Below, one piece after another: positions 1 through 9,378 of a stretch of DNA of 64,000 nt (positions are counted from its first letter, which is position 1; each line of letters opens with the position of its first letter). Source of the DNA: Candidatus Latescibacterota bacterium. Lineage in GTDB: Bacteria; Latescibacterota; UBA2968; UBA8231. The stretch is taken from positions 19,687 to 83,686 of the forward strand of contig JAJEIO010000040.1 of NCBI GenBank assembly GCA_022827835.1. Direction: 5' to 3'. The translations under genes and the position numbers were made by a program. The notes beneath the pieces were generated by a model. That model saw only the letters and a list, made by a program, of their open reading frames with translations, was not told where the DNA came from and ran no database searches.

Positions 1-1
1 A

Positions 2-1558
2 CCGGCTGACGGCGATGTGGGGGTCGATATCTACATCTCGACGAGCAGTGCGGGCGGTGGGTTGCAGATGATGGTGGCCGGCGTGGTGCTGGCGATGACC
101 GGCGAGAGCGCGCAGCGCTGCGCCTTGGGTGCCGGGGCGATCGTCATGGACGCACTCGCTGCCAACGACGGGCGCTTGCCGCACGAAAAAATAGAGCGCA
201 TCCGCCAATTGCGCCCCGATATGGTGTTGCTGTCGGGAGGCACGGATGGCGGCACTGTCAGTCACGTGGTCGAACTGGCCGAATTCATCAGCGCGGCCGA
301 TCCCAAGCCGCGCTTTGGCGCAGGCTTTCAGTTGCCGGTTATCTTTGCGGGCAATGAGGACGCGCGCGAGGAAGTTGAAAAGGCGCTGGGAGGGAAGATG
401 GCTCTGACGGTTACTGAGAATATCCGTCCCGTGCTCGAAGAGGAAAATCTGGACCCGGCGCGGCACGTCATCCACGACCTCTTCCTCGAACACGTCATGG
501 CGCAGGCACCGGGCTACCGCAAGCTGATGGACTGGACCAGCGCGCCGATTATGCCGACGCCTGGGGCGGTGGGCGAGATCATGCAGACCATTGCCCGCCA
601 GCAAGAGATCAACGTCGTCGGCGTGGATATTGGCGGGGCGACGACCGATGTGTTCAGCGTGTTCGACGGCGTGTTCAACCGCACGGTTAGTGCCAATTTA
701 GGCATGTCCTATAGCGTCTCCAACGTGCTGGCCGAGGCCGGACTCGACCAAATCATGCGCTGGGTTCCTTTTGACATTGAGGAAGCCGACCTCCGCGACC
801 GGATCAAGAACAAGATGATTCGCCCGACGACCATCCCGCAGCTCATGCAGGAACTGCAAGTCGAGCAAGCCATTGCCCGCGAGGCCCTGCGCTTGGCCTT
901 TGACCAGCACCGGGCGTTGGCAGTGGGATTGAAGGGGGTGCAGAGCAAGCGCACGCTGGCCGATGTCTTTGAGCAGGGTGCTACCGGCGAGAGTTTGGTC
1001 GAAATGATGGCGCTGGACATGCTAGTCGGCAGCGGCGGAGTGCTCTCGCACGCGCCACGCCGCGAGCAGAGTTGCGCCATGCTCATAGATGCCTTCCAGC
1101 CCGAAGGCGTCACCCGCTTGGCCGTCGATAGCATCTTTATGATGCCCCACCTAGGGGTGCTCTCGACTGTGGACGAGCGGGCCGCCACCGAGGTTTTCGA
1201 GCGCGATTGCCTGATCTACTTGGGCACTTGTGTGGCTCCCGTCGGCGAGGGGAAGGACGGCGAGGTCTGTCTCCAGTACGAGATAGATTTGCCTAGCGGG
1301 GGTCAAACCGGCCAGTTGCAGGTCGGTCAGCTACAGTGGATGCCTTTGGCTGACGGCGAGGAGGTCGAAGTCTCGCTTCAGCCGGCGCGGCGTTGGGATG
1401 TGGGTGCTGGCCCGGGGCAAGCCCTAAATACGCGAGTGCGAGGCGGGGTCGTAGGACTAGTGCTGGACGGCCGCGGGCGGCCCATCCAGATGGCGTCAGA
1501 CCAAGACCTCCGGCGTCAGATAAGCGACTGGCAGCAGGCGTTAAACCTATACGAGTAG
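2..1558 (+). CDS. glmL: MutL/GlmL-type actin-fold protein (5' partial)
   Basis: The reading frame is open to the window edge, so the true start lies upstream; a GTG at 17 is an internal codon. The visible 518 residues hold the family's SSAGGGLQM stretch near the N-end and a VGVDIGGATTD nucleotide-binding motif at about 615-655, typical of the ASKHA (actin/Hsp70) ATPase fold. GlmL proteins are known partners, probably reactivating chaperones, of B12-dependent carbon-skeleton mutases and aminomutases. The N-terminal first phosphate motif is outside the window, as would be any mutase subunits. The next gene starts 3 bp after the TAG stop, so the two are very probably cotranscribed. The family call is firm; the actual mutase partner is unknown. 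Confidence 0.85.
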   Translation, partial: PADGDVGVDIYISTSSAGGGLQMMVAGVVLAMTGESAQRCALGAGAIVMDALAANDGRLPHEKIERIRQLRPDMVLLSGGTDGGTVSHVVELAEFISAADPKPRFGAGFQLPVIFAGNEDAREEVEKALGGKMALTVTENIRPVLEEENLDPARHVIHDLFLEHVMAQAPGYRKLMDWTSAPIMPTPGAVGEIMQTIARQQEINVVGVDIGGATTDVFSVFDGVFNRTVSANLGMSYSVSNVLAEAGLDQIMRWVPFDIEEADLRDRIKNKMIRPTTIPQLMQELQVEQAIAREALRLAFDQHRALAVGLKGVQSKRTLADVFEQGATGESLVEMMALDMLVGSGGVLSHAPRREQSCAMLIDAFQPEGVTRLAVDSIFMMPHLGVLSTVDERAATEVFERDCLIYLGTCVAPVGEGKDGEVCLQYEIDLPSGGQTGQLQVGQLQWMPLADGEEVEVSLQPARRWDVGAGPGQALNTRVRGGVVGLVLDGRGRPIQMASDQDLRRQISDWQQALNLYE

Positions 1559-1561
1559 CTC

Positions 1562-2677
1562 ATGGCCCATGCTTATACCCCTGGATTGCGCGTGACGCAG
1601 CACGCAGTCATCCACAAAGAGCGACGGTTGCCCCTCAAAGGCGAAGTGGTCGTCGAGCGTGGCCAAGCGGTGCGGCGAGACCAAGTCGTGGCCCGCACCG
1701 AATTGCCGGGTGAGGTGGCGACTCTCAACTTGGTCAATCGCCTAGGCACCTCGCCGCAAGAGCTGGCCGGCTATATGATCAAAAAAGAGGGCGACCGGAT
1801 CGAAGCCGGCGAACCGCTTGCCGAGACCAAGCCGTTTATCCGCTGGTTCAAGACCACAGTTGAATCCCCAGTCAGCGGCACCGTCGAGAGCATTTCGCCG
1901 GTGACTGGGCAGGTGATATTGCGGCAAGCCCCTAGGCCGGTCGAAGTGCTGGCCTATGTCGATGGGGTCGTAGAGGAAGTTTTTGCCGAAGAGGGCGTGC
2001 GCATTGCCGCTCGAGGTGCTTATATCCAGGGCATTTTCGGCGTGGGGGGCGAGTGTTGGGGTGCGCTGCACTTGGCGGTTGATACTCCGGACGCTACGGC
2101 AGAGTCGCTGGGTCCGGAAGTTGCGGGCAAAATTGTCGTGGTCGGTAGCCTGATTAGCGCGGAGACTGTGGAACAGGCCCGGCAGGTAGGTGCCGTGGGA
2201 TTGATCGGCGGCGGCCTGCGCGACCGCGACTTGCGCGACTTGCTCGGCCGCGATTTGGGCGTGGCCATCACCGGGACCGAGCAAATCGGCTTGACCGTAG
2301 TAGCGACCGAGGGATTTGGCCGCGTCGCCATGGCCCGCAAGACCTTTGATATTCTACAAGCGTGCGCTGGCATGGATGCGTCTATGGCCGGCGCGACGCA
2401 GATTCGCGCTGGCGTGTTGCGGCCGGAGATTATCGTCCCCACGGCCGCTGACCAAGAAGAAGAAGAGGTGCGGCCAAGCGCGGAAGGATTGCAGATGGGC
2501 GATTTGTTACGGGTGATTCGGATGCCCTATTTTGGACGGATTGGGCGAGTCAGCGACTTGCCAACCGAGTTGTGCGTGGTGGAGTCTGGGGCGCGGGTGC
2601 GGGTATTGGCCGTGGAGTTTGAAGACGGAGAACAGGCGGTGGTGCCGCGGGCGAATGTAGAGCTGATTGAGGAATAA
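1562..2677 (+). CDS. GlmL-associated protein with barrel-sandwich hybrid and KOW-like ends
   Basis: This 371-aa soluble protein follows the GlmL-type gene by 3 bp. Residues about 20-135 read like a biotinyl/lipoyl-type barrel-sandwich hybrid: repeated short beta segments, a VESPVSGTVESI turn and paired glycines, but no biotinyl-lysine motif such as AMKM. The middle (about 170-260) looks like an alpha/beta Rossmann-like segment (KIVVVGSLI, VGLIGGGLRDRDL). The last 60 residues (MGDLLRVIRMPYFGRIGRV onward) resemble a small SH3/KOW-like barrel. No catalytic motif is visible. The tight linkage suggests it works with the upstream protein, which is inference. I cannot assign a reaction. Confidence 0.75.
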   Translation: MAHAYTPGLRVTQHAVIHKERRLPLKGEVVVERGQAVRRDQVVARTELPGEVATLNLVNRLGTSPQELAGYMIKKEGDRIEAGEPLAETKPFIRWFKTTVESPVSGTVESISPVTGQVILRQAPRPVEVLAYVDGVVEEVFAEEGVRIAARGAYIQGIFGVGGECWGALHLAVDTPDATAESLGPEVAGKIVVVGSLISAETVEQARQVGAVGLIGGGLRDRDLRDLLGRDLGVAITGTEQIGLTVVATEGFGRVAMARKTFDILQACAGMDASMAGATQIRAGVLRPEIIVPTAADQEEEEVRPSAEGLQMGDLLRVIRMPYFGRIGRVSDLPTELCVVESGARVRVLAVEFEDGEQAVVPRANVELIEE

Positions 2678-2681
2678 AGGC

Positions 2682-3998
2682 ATGAGAGCAAAAAACTGGC
2701 TATCTGCATTCGTCTTGGCTTGGCCATTGGCGAGCGCGGCGGAGAATGCGGAACAGGGGATCGACACTTTGCTGATAAACCCAGGGATCGGCACGTTGCT
2801 GGCAGACCCTCTGTCGCCAATCGAAGAACAGGAGCTCGGTGAGTTGCTGGCACACCCTATGCCGCCGATCGAGGTCCAAGCCTTTGACACGCCCAACGAC
2901 GACGGGGGCAGCATTACGCTGACTTGGCCGCGAGATCGTCAGATCAGCGAAAATGCGATGTATCAGGTCGCCATCGCCGATTCGCCCAGCGGGCCTTTTC
3001 GAGTCGTGGCCGAGGTTGCGGCAACGGGGAATTTGATGTCCGAGGCACCGGCGCTCTTTGGTCGTGGGGCCGATCTGAAGAATTACCACTATGCCAACGT
3101 CGAGGAATTCGCTGGTGCCGGCGGCAAGACGCCGCTAGAAGACGGCAAGACGTATTACTTTCACATTGATGTGCGGTCGGCCGGGGGCGCGATCCGCGGC
3201 AAAGTGATAGTCAACGCCGAGTCCAAAGGCAATTTTTTTAATAACTCCAAGATCAATAATCTGGTGTTGTGCCTCGTGTTCTCAGGACTTATCATGGGCT
3301 ACATTGGCATTGCGCGGCGGCGCGAACTCAAGATTCGCCGCATCGCCGGATTAGAGGCACTCGACGAAGCGCTGGGGCGGGCGACCGAGATGGGCAAGCC
3401 GGTGCTTTTCATCCACGGGCTGCGCGGCATGGACGCGATTTCGACCATTGCCGCGGTCAATATCTTGGGACGGGTTGCGCGGCGCACGGCCGAGTACGAC
3501 ACCGCGCTGCGGGTGGTGGCCCCAGACCCGGTGGTTCTATCTGTGAGTCAGGAGACGATGAAAGCCTCGTATGTCGAGGCGGGACGGCCCGATGCCTTTA
3601 ATCCCGACCACGTCTTCATCGCCGGTACCGATCAGTTTAGCTATGCGGCAGCGGTCGAGGGTATCATGATCCGCGACCGGCCGGCGGCTCACATTATGAT
3701 GGGATATTTCTACGCCGAGTCGCTGCTGTTGGCCGAGACGGGTTCGACGACCGGGGCGATCCAGATCGCCGGTACGGACGCCTTTACCCAGCTTCCCTTT
3801 TTCGTTACCACCTGCGACTACACCTTGCTTGGCGAAGAGCTCTACGCAGCCAGCGCTTACCTATCGGGCGAGCCGCGGATGCTGGGCAGTCTTAAAGGTC
3901 AAGACGGGGGCAAAGCTATCCTGCTGGTCGCTTTAGTGCTAGGCACGATACTGGCGACCTTGGGATGGCCGCAGTTGACGCACTTTTTTAGCCCCTAG
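2682..3998 (+). CDS. Membrane protein, DUF6754-like, with N-terminal FnIII-like domain
   Basis: I chose ATG 2682, just after the previous stop, over an upstream TTG at 2667 that lies inside the previous gene; it gives a clean signal peptide (RAKNWLSAFVLAWPLASAA). The 438-aa product has a beta-rich, fibronectin-like segment (about 60-160, SITLTWPRDR...MYQVAIADSP), a transmembrane helix near 195-213, a large alpha/beta domain thought to face the cytoplasm (about 220-410), and a C-terminal helix (ILLVALVLGTILATLG). The central domain resembles what I know as DUF6754, a family without assigned function. It is the first of four closely spaced genes for membrane proteins (2682-6213). Function unknown. 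Confidence 0.7.
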   Translation: MRAKNWLSAFVLAWPLASAAENAEQGIDTLLINPGIGTLLADPLSPIEEQELGELLAHPMPPIEVQAFDTPNDDGGSITLTWPRDRQISENAMYQVAIADSPSGPFRVVAEVAATGNLMSEAPALFGRGADLKNYHYANVEEFAGAGGKTPLEDGKTYYFHIDVRSAGGAIRGKVIVNAESKGNFFNNSKINNLVLCLVFSGLIMGYIGIARRRELKIRRIAGLEALDEALGRATEMGKPVLFIHGLRGMDAISTIAAVNILGRVARRTAEYDTALRVVAPDPVVLSVSQETMKASYVEAGRPDAFNPDHVFIAGTDQFSYAAAVEGIMIRDRPAAHIMMGYFYAESLLLAETGSTTGAIQIAGTDAFTQLPFFVTTCDYTLLGEELYAASAYLSGEPRMLGSLKGQDGGKAILLVALVLGTILATLGWPQLTHFFSP

Positions 3999-4007
3999 GA
4001 GGGCGCG

Positions 4008-4664
4008 ATGATTTTTCTTAGTCGAACGCTACCGCTGGTCGTTGCCTTTGCCTTCGGTATGCTCGGCGTTATCGGCTACTACGTACCCCACGGCGATGCG
4101 CAGAGTTTAGAGCGGGAGATGGCGCTATGGATGCGGGTCGTCTTTGCGTTTTCCTATTTGCTCGGACTATACAGCCTGCTCAACCTGCACTGGCAGCGGA
4201 TTCGCCAGCGCGTCGCTGGCTGGGCCTATAGCATGATCGCCATTTTGAGCTTCGCGGTGATGATGATCTTCGTCGTGTACAACGACGGTTTAGGTCCCTT
4301 CGCCGCGCAGGCCGAGGCCGGGGGTTATAAGTGGCTCTTCGACAATATTCACGTGTCTTGCGCCTCGACCATGTTTTCGATCTTAGCCTTCTTCATCGCC
4401 TCGGCGGCGTATAGGACCTTCCGCGCTCGTACGCCCGAAGCGGCGCTATTGCTGATTGCGGCGGTCATCGTCATGCTGGGCCGCGTGCCCATCGGAAGAG
4501 AGCTTTCCGATTTTTTTCCGATGGCAACGGATTGGCTATTGAACGTGCCCAACTTGGCGGCCAAGCGCGGCATCTTGCTCGGCGTGTCGTTGGGTGCTAT
4601 TGCCACTTCGCTGCGGATCATTTTTGGGATTGAGCGCTCGTATTTGGGTGGAGGAGCCGAATGA
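4008..4664 (+). CDS. Polytopic membrane protein of unknown function
   Basis: This 218-aa protein is almost entirely hydrophobic, with about six predicted helices (roughly 7-25, 42-60, 72-92, 118-135, 145-162, 186-205). A ribosome-binding site (aggagg) precedes ATG 4008, and the gene begins 9 bp after its neighbour. Its stop overlaps the next start in an ATGA. No catalytic motif is recognised; a polar loop (VYNDGLGPFAAQAEAGGYKW) lies between helices 3 and 4. It is the second member of the 2682-6213 module. The strict packing suggests the four products form one membrane complex, which is inference. Confidence 0.7.
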   Translation: MIFLSRTLPLVVAFAFGMLGVIGYYVPHGDAQSLEREMALWMRVVFAFSYLLGLYSLLNLHWQRIRQRVAGWAYSMIAILSFAVMMIFVVYNDGLGPFAAQAEAGGYKWLFDNIHVSCASTMFSILAFFIASAAYRTFRARTPEAALLLIAAVIVMLGRVPIGRELSDFFPMATDWLLNVPNLAAKRGILLGVSLGAIATSLRIIFGIERSYLGGGAE

Positions 4665-5491
4665 TGCACAAACTGCTCGCTATCGACCGTCGCATCATTT
4701 TCGCCCTAGTGTTTCTCAGCGTGGCGTGGCCGTTGCTGGCCGGAATCTCCCTGCCGATCACGCCGACGAACGAGGTAAAAGCTGCGTACGACCAGTTTGA
4801 GAAACTCGACGCAGGGGATATTGTGCTGGTCTCCTTTTCTTACGGTGCCAGCACGCAACCCGAAATGCTGCCGATGTCGCGCGCCATGTTGCGCCACGCC
4901 TTCCGCCGCGATCTCAAGGTGGTGGCCATTTGCCTGTGGCCCGAGGCACCGGGGCTGGCTCAACAGGTGCTGGAGGAGATGACGGCTGAATTCGATTTGG
5001 AGTACGGGGTGGATTACGCCTTTATGGGCTACAAGCCGGGTAATTTCAGCGTCATCCTCAATATGGGACAGGATTTCCACAGTGCCTTCCCGCAAGACCA
5101 ATGGGGCGCGGAGACCGGCGACTTGGATTTGATGCGCGGTTTGCGCTCGCTGCGCGATTTTGACCTCGTCTTAGACTTGGCTGCCGGGGATTCGATTGAG
5201 TTTTGGTGGATCCCCTACGGGCAGGAGAAGTACGGCTTTACCTTTGTCGCTGGCTGCACCGCGGTGATGGCTCCCGATCTCTACCCCTTTCTCGACTCGG
5301 GACAGCTCGGCGGCCTGCTTGGCGGCCTAGCCGGCGCAGCCGAATACGAGACCCTGATTGACCGTCGCGGCAGTGCTAGCACGGGTATGAGCGCCCAGTC
5401 TATGGCCCATTTGGTCATCGTGATATTCGTGCTTATCGGCAATATCGCGTACTTCGCCGTTCGGCGAACTTCATCCGAGCAGAGGAGCTGA
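4661..5491 (+). CDS. Bitopic membrane protein with large central domain, unknown function
   Basis: The 276-aa product has one hydrophobic helix at each end (about 10-30 and 246-266) enclosing a soluble alpha/beta domain of some 210 residues. It starts at ATG 4661, overlapping the preceding stop (ATGA), which indicates translational coupling. The central domain has features such as DIVLVSFSYGAS and VVAICLWPEAPG that recall a Rossmann-like fold, and a glycine-rich stretch LGGLLGGLAGAAEYE near the C-end. I recognise no family or active site. It is the third member of the unknown membrane module. Confidence 0.7.
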   Translation: MMHKLLAIDRRIIFALVFLSVAWPLLAGISLPITPTNEVKAAYDQFEKLDAGDIVLVSFSYGASTQPEMLPMSRAMLRHAFRRDLKVVAICLWPEAPGLAQQVLEEMTAEFDLEYGVDYAFMGYKPGNFSVILNMGQDFHSAFPQDQWGAETGDLDLMRGLRSLRDFDLVLDLAAGDSIEFWWIPYGQEKYGFTFVAGCTAVMAPDLYPFLDSGQLGGLLGGLAGAAEYETLIDRRGSASTGMSAQSMAHLVIVIFVLIGNIAYFAVRRTSSEQRS

Positions 5492-5499
5492 TCGCCGCC

Positions 5500-6213
5500 A
5501 TGCGCGATACGTATATCTTTTTGGGCGTACTCCTGTTGTTTGCCGCGGTCAACATCGGCTTAGTGGCCAACGGAACCTTGGCGGCGGACTGGACGGGTTT
5601 GGGCATTATTGTCGCGGCAGGCATGACTCTGGCGCTCTATAGCTTCCTCTACAAGGACAATCCGCTTTTCAAGTTTGCCGAGCACGTCTTCGTAGGTGTG
5701 GCAGCGGCGTATGTATTCGGCCAGACTTGGTACCCGACGCTTTATGGAGAACTCATCGCCGAATGGACCGATCCGGGCGAAGGGGAGACGCCTAATTGGT
5801 GGCTTTTGGCTCCGACGGTGCTCGGGCTGTTGATGTTGACGCGCTTTTCGCTGCGCTTCGGTTGGCTCAGCCGCTATGCTTTTGCATTCTTTGTCGGGCT
5901 CGCGGCCGGCTGGACGATTCCCCGCTATATTTCTTCCTTTATTTTGGCCCAAATAGAACCTACATTACAACCACTAACCTGGAGCTTGGAGGGGCTCAAT
6001 TTGCTGATCGTCCTCGTGGGAGTCATCGGGGTGTTGGTTTATTTCTTTTTTTCCGTTGAGCACACCGGCACGGCGGGCCACGTCTCCAAAGTGGGGATAT
6101 GGTTTTTGATGGTTTCGTTTGGGGCTTCTTTTGGTTACACCATTATGGCGAGGGTCTCGCTGTTGATCGGGCGTGTGACCTTTCTCTTAGACGACTGGTT
6201 GCACCTGATGTGA
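5500..6213 (+). CDS. Polytopic membrane protein, last gene of unknown module
   Basis: The 237-aa product has about seven hydrophobic segments (near 5-20, 27-45, 55-72, 103-120, 124-148, 164-186 and 198-222). It begins at ATG 5500, 8 bp after the preceding stop. A short loop (YKDNPLFKFAEHVFVG) between helices 2 and 3 contains charged residues and a histidine, and a second loop (PTLYGELIAEWTDPGEGE) is acidic. No known family motif is seen. It closes the four-gene block; 36 bp then separate it from the TonB-receptor gene, which has its own strong ribosome-binding site. Confidence 0.7.
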   Translation: MRDTYIFLGVLLLFAAVNIGLVANGTLAADWTGLGIIVAAGMTLALYSFLYKDNPLFKFAEHVFVGVAAAYVFGQTWYPTLYGELIAEWTDPGEGETPNWWLLAPTVLGLLMLTRFSLRFGWLSRYAFAFFVGLAAGWTIPRYISSFILAQIEPTLQPLTWSLEGLNLLIVLVGVIGVLVYFFFSVEHTGTAGHVSKVGIWFLMVSFGASFGYTIMARVSLLIGRVTFLLDDWLHLM

Positions 6214-6249
6214 TGGGGTATTGAGAACTACTCCACAAAGGAGGGACAT

Positions 6250-9200
6250 ATGACCAAATTTGCTAGCGTTTTTCGCGTCTTGACCGCACTGGGCGTTCTG
6301 CTCGCGCTGAGTTTGGCTCCGGCCGAGGCCAGTACGGGCGGCAAGATCGCCGGTGTCATCAAGGATGCCGCCACCGGGGATGGGCTACCCCATGCCAATA
6401 TCGTGGTGGTGGATACCAAGCTAGGAGCTACAGCGGACGAAAAGGGCCGCTTTTTTATTCTCAACGTACCGGCGGGCACCTACACCCTCAAGGCCACGTA
6501 TATAGGCTACGCGGATTATACCGTCGAGGATGTGCGGGTCTCCGCCGACTTGACTACGAATATCGTCGTTGAATTGACTTCTTCGGATATCCAAGTCGAG
6601 GAAGTGGTAATCCGGGCCGAGCGGCCGATCATCGACAAAACCGCCACCAATGCAGTGCGCATTATCGATGCCGAGGATCTCGAGATTCTGCCGCTCCGAG
6701 GCGTCAGCTCAGTCATAGCCCTGCAGACCGGCGTGGTTGAGGACGAGGGGTCGCTGCATATCCGCGGCTCGCGCAGCGACGAGATCGGCTACTACGTCGA
6801 GGGGGCCAGCGTCCGCAATGTGGTTACTGGCAGCAGCGCAGTGGGCTTGATCGACGAGGCGTTGGAGGAAATCCAACTCCAGGCCGGCGGCTTCAACGCC
6901 GAGTACGGCGGTGCCAACGCCGGCATCATCCTGCAAGAGTTGCGCACCGGCGGCAGCGAGTGGGACTTCGAGATCTTGTCTGAGTCGGACAATTTTACCT
7001 CCGACTACGAGCAGCGCTTCGGCACGTATTCCTACGGCTACTTCAATCAGGTGATGACCGCCGGTGGTCCGGTTGCGGGAAGCCAGAAGATTCGCGCCTT
7101 CTTGGCTGGCCAGCGCCGCGGCATCGGTTCCTGGCCGACCTACTGGTCGGGTTTTACCTTCGAGGATCTCGAAGACACCGGCCTCCGCGGTGGACGCCGG
7201 CACTGGAGCGAGGACGAAGAGGGCAATCTCGTGCCCGACCGGATCGAGCAGCTCGAAATCAAGCCCGGCAATATTCCGCACACGAGTAGTGAAGCGGTCA
7301 TTTTCAACGGGACCTTGTTGCTCGACTACTACCCCGTCCAAGTCCGCCTCACGAATCTGTACACGGACACGAGTGGTGAAAGCAACGGAACGCCCATCCG
7401 CAATGTTTTTAACACCCGGCGTTTGGGCGAGTATGAAGCGTCCGCCAACTTAGTCAACGCCAAGATCACCCATCTGCTCGACAAGAGCATGTTCTACGAA
7501 CTCAACGTGAGCCTCTACGAGCGGAATGCCGAGTCCTACGACCCGCTTTTCAAGGATCGGTGGTGGGTGTACAACGACAGCGTGGCCGTACAGCGCGCCC
7601 TCGAGGGCACGGGCGAGTACACGCCCTATACCCAGCAAGGTTCGGGACCCAGATCCTACGATCTGGCTGGTTTTCCCTTCAGCCGCCCGGGTTCGCGTAC
7701 GACCTCCTACGGCACCACGTCGGATGGCTATTGGGGGCTGGCCGGTAGCTGGACCAAGCAGACCGACATGCATCAGCTCAAGGCCGGTTTCGACTATCAG
7801 AGTTGGACCTCGCGGCGCTATGGGATCTCGTTGCGTTCGATCCGCTCGGGGATAGCCAACACCTATCCCGAGCTGGACGCGGTGTACGACCGCTACTACA
7901 ACGATGAGATCAGCGAAGACCAGATCCTCGACGAACTGCTCAAGAAGGCCGAGAGTCTTGAAGATGGCAAGGGTAGCACGCAGGATCTTGTTAGGTTGCT
8001 GCGCTCGACTAGTGCCAGCGACTTCTTTGGCTTCGACGAGTTCGGTCGCGAGACCGACCGCGAGGGGCTAGAGGCACCGCGCCACCCGACGGTCGCCGCT
8101 GCCTTTATTCAAGACAAGGTCGAGTATAACGACCTGATCATCAACGCCGGTCTGCGCATCGACTACTTCGACGCGGATAGCTGGCGCTTCAAGGATCCGG
8201 CCGCGCCGAAGCGCGACTCGCAAGAATACACCATTAAGCTCGAGTCAATGGAAAAGACTCCCACGTACACTGATATTAGCCCGCGTTTGGGGATGTCGTT
8301 CCCGGTGTCGGATTTGACGGTTTTTCACGTGCAATACGGTCGCTTCTCGCAAATGCCGGCGATGCGCTCCATGTATGCCGGCGGCGCGCGCCTTGCTCTA
8401 GAGTTGGGCGGCCAGAACTACATCCGCTATCCGACCGCCTACGACATTGAGCCGATGCGGACTACCCAGTACGAAATCGGCTTTGAGCGTCAGTTCTCCG
8501 AGTCCGCCTCCTTTGACGTCACGGGCTTCTACCGCGATATCAAAGGGCAGGTGCAGTTGCGCAAGCAGCAACTCACGGCCGGCGCGGAAGAAGCCAACGC
8601 GTACGTCTATCTGCAGAACGGCGACTTCGCCACGACCAAGGGAATCGAGTTCCAATTCAAGCTCAGGCGCGTCAATAACCTACGCACTGAACTGAACTAC
8701 ACCCTGTCCGATGCACGCGGCACGGGTTCATATACTGGCTCGGCCATTTCCGGGGTTGAGAACGAGACCAACCTGCCGACGATCATCTCGCCGCTCGACT
8801 TTAACGAGACGCATCGCGGCTCGATCTTCCTAGACTACCGCTACCCCGACAACGAGCCCAACCCAATTCTGCGAGGTCTGGGGGCCAACCTGCTGATGAG
8901 CTTCACGAGCGGGCACAACTTTACCTTGGTCACTGGTTCGATCGGTCAGCGCGGTCCAGAAAACGCCGGCGTACTCGACAGCTTCGACCCGCGCTCGCGC
9001 AAGCCGCTCGAGTCAATCAACCGCTCGACGACGCCGTGGACTTTCAATACCAACCTGCGCATCGACAAGGGCTTCTCGCTGTTTGGTCTCAATGCCAAGG
9101 TCTATAGCCGTATTCTCAACCTCTTCAATCGCAAGAACGTGCTCAACGTGTACAACCGCACCGGCTCCGACAAGGACGACGGTTTCTTGACCAATCCGGA

Positions 9201-9360
9201 ACTGAGCCAACAGATCGTCGAGGCCAGCGGCGGGCAACAGTACGTGCAACTCTACGAGGCGATCAACTTGCTCAACCGCCAAGCCTACTGGTCCAACGAG
9301 GGCGGCGATATTTACGACGCGCCGCGCCAGATTCGCTTCGGTCTGCAGCTCGATTTCTAG
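6250..9360 (+). CDS. TonB-dependent receptor with carboxypeptidase-regulatory-like domain
   Basis: This 1036-aa outer-membrane receptor starts at ATG 6250 behind an aaaggaggg site. It has a signal peptide (cleavage near AEAST), then an N-terminal CarboxypepD_reg-like beta domain (about 30-110: GKIAGVIKDAATGDGLPHAN, GTYTLKATYIGY), a plug region (about 125-240, including GGFNAEYGGANAGII) and a long barrel ending in the aromatic residue (IRFGLQLDF) typical of proteins assembled by BAM. The domain order is that of SusC/CirA-type receptors, but no SusD lipoprotein follows. The next genes encode a large secreted protein and a PorV-like barrel, pointing to a surface assembly. Substrate unknown. Confidence 0.88.
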   Translation: MTKFASVFRVLTALGVLLALSLAPAEASTGGKIAGVIKDAATGDGLPHANIVVVDTKLGATADEKGRFFILNVPAGTYTLKATYIGYADYTVEDVRVSADLTTNIVVELTSSDIQVEEVVIRAERPIIDKTATNAVRIIDAEDLEILPLRGVSSVIALQTGVVEDEGSLHIRGSRSDEIGYYVEGASVRNVVTGSSAVGLIDEALEEIQLQAGGFNAEYGGANAGIILQELRTGGSEWDFEILSESDNFTSDYEQRFGTYSYGYFNQVMTAGGPVAGSQKIRAFLAGQRRGIGSWPTYWSGFTFEDLEDTGLRGGRRHWSEDEEGNLVPDRIEQLEIKPGNIPHTSSEAVIFNGTLLLDYYPVQVRLTNLYTDTSGESNGTPIRNVFNTRRLGEYEASANLVNAKITHLLDKSMFYELNVSLYERNAESYDPLFKDRWWVYNDSVAVQRALEGTGEYTPYTQQGSGPRSYDLAGFPFSRPGSRTTSYGTTSDGYWGLAGSWTKQTDMHQLKAGFDYQSWTSRRYGISLRSIRSGIANTYPELDAVYDRYYNDEISEDQILDELLKKAESLEDGKGSTQDLVRLLRSTSASDFFGFDEFGRETDREGLEAPRHPTVAAAFIQDKVEYNDLIINAGLRIDYFDADSWRFKDPAAPKRDSQEYTIKLESMEKTPTYTDISPRLGMSFPVSDLTVFHVQYGRFSQMPAMRSMYAGGARLALELGGQNYIRYPTAYDIEPMRTTQYEIGFERQFSESASFDVTGFYRDIKGQVQLRKQQLTAGAEEANAYVYLQNGDFATTKGIEFQFKLRRVNNLRTELNYTLSDARGTGSYTGSAISGVENETNLPTIISPLDFNETHRGSIFLDYRYPDNEPNPILRGLGANLLMSFTSGHNFTLVTGSIGQRGPENAGVLDSFDPRSRKPLESINRSTTPWTFNTNLRIDKGFSLFGLNAKVYSRILNLFNRKNVLNVYNRTGSDKDDGFLTNPELSQQIVEASGGQQYVQLYEAINLLNRQAYWSNEGGDIYDAPRQIRFGLQLDF

Positions 9361-9378
9361 GAAAGAGAGGAACGCATT

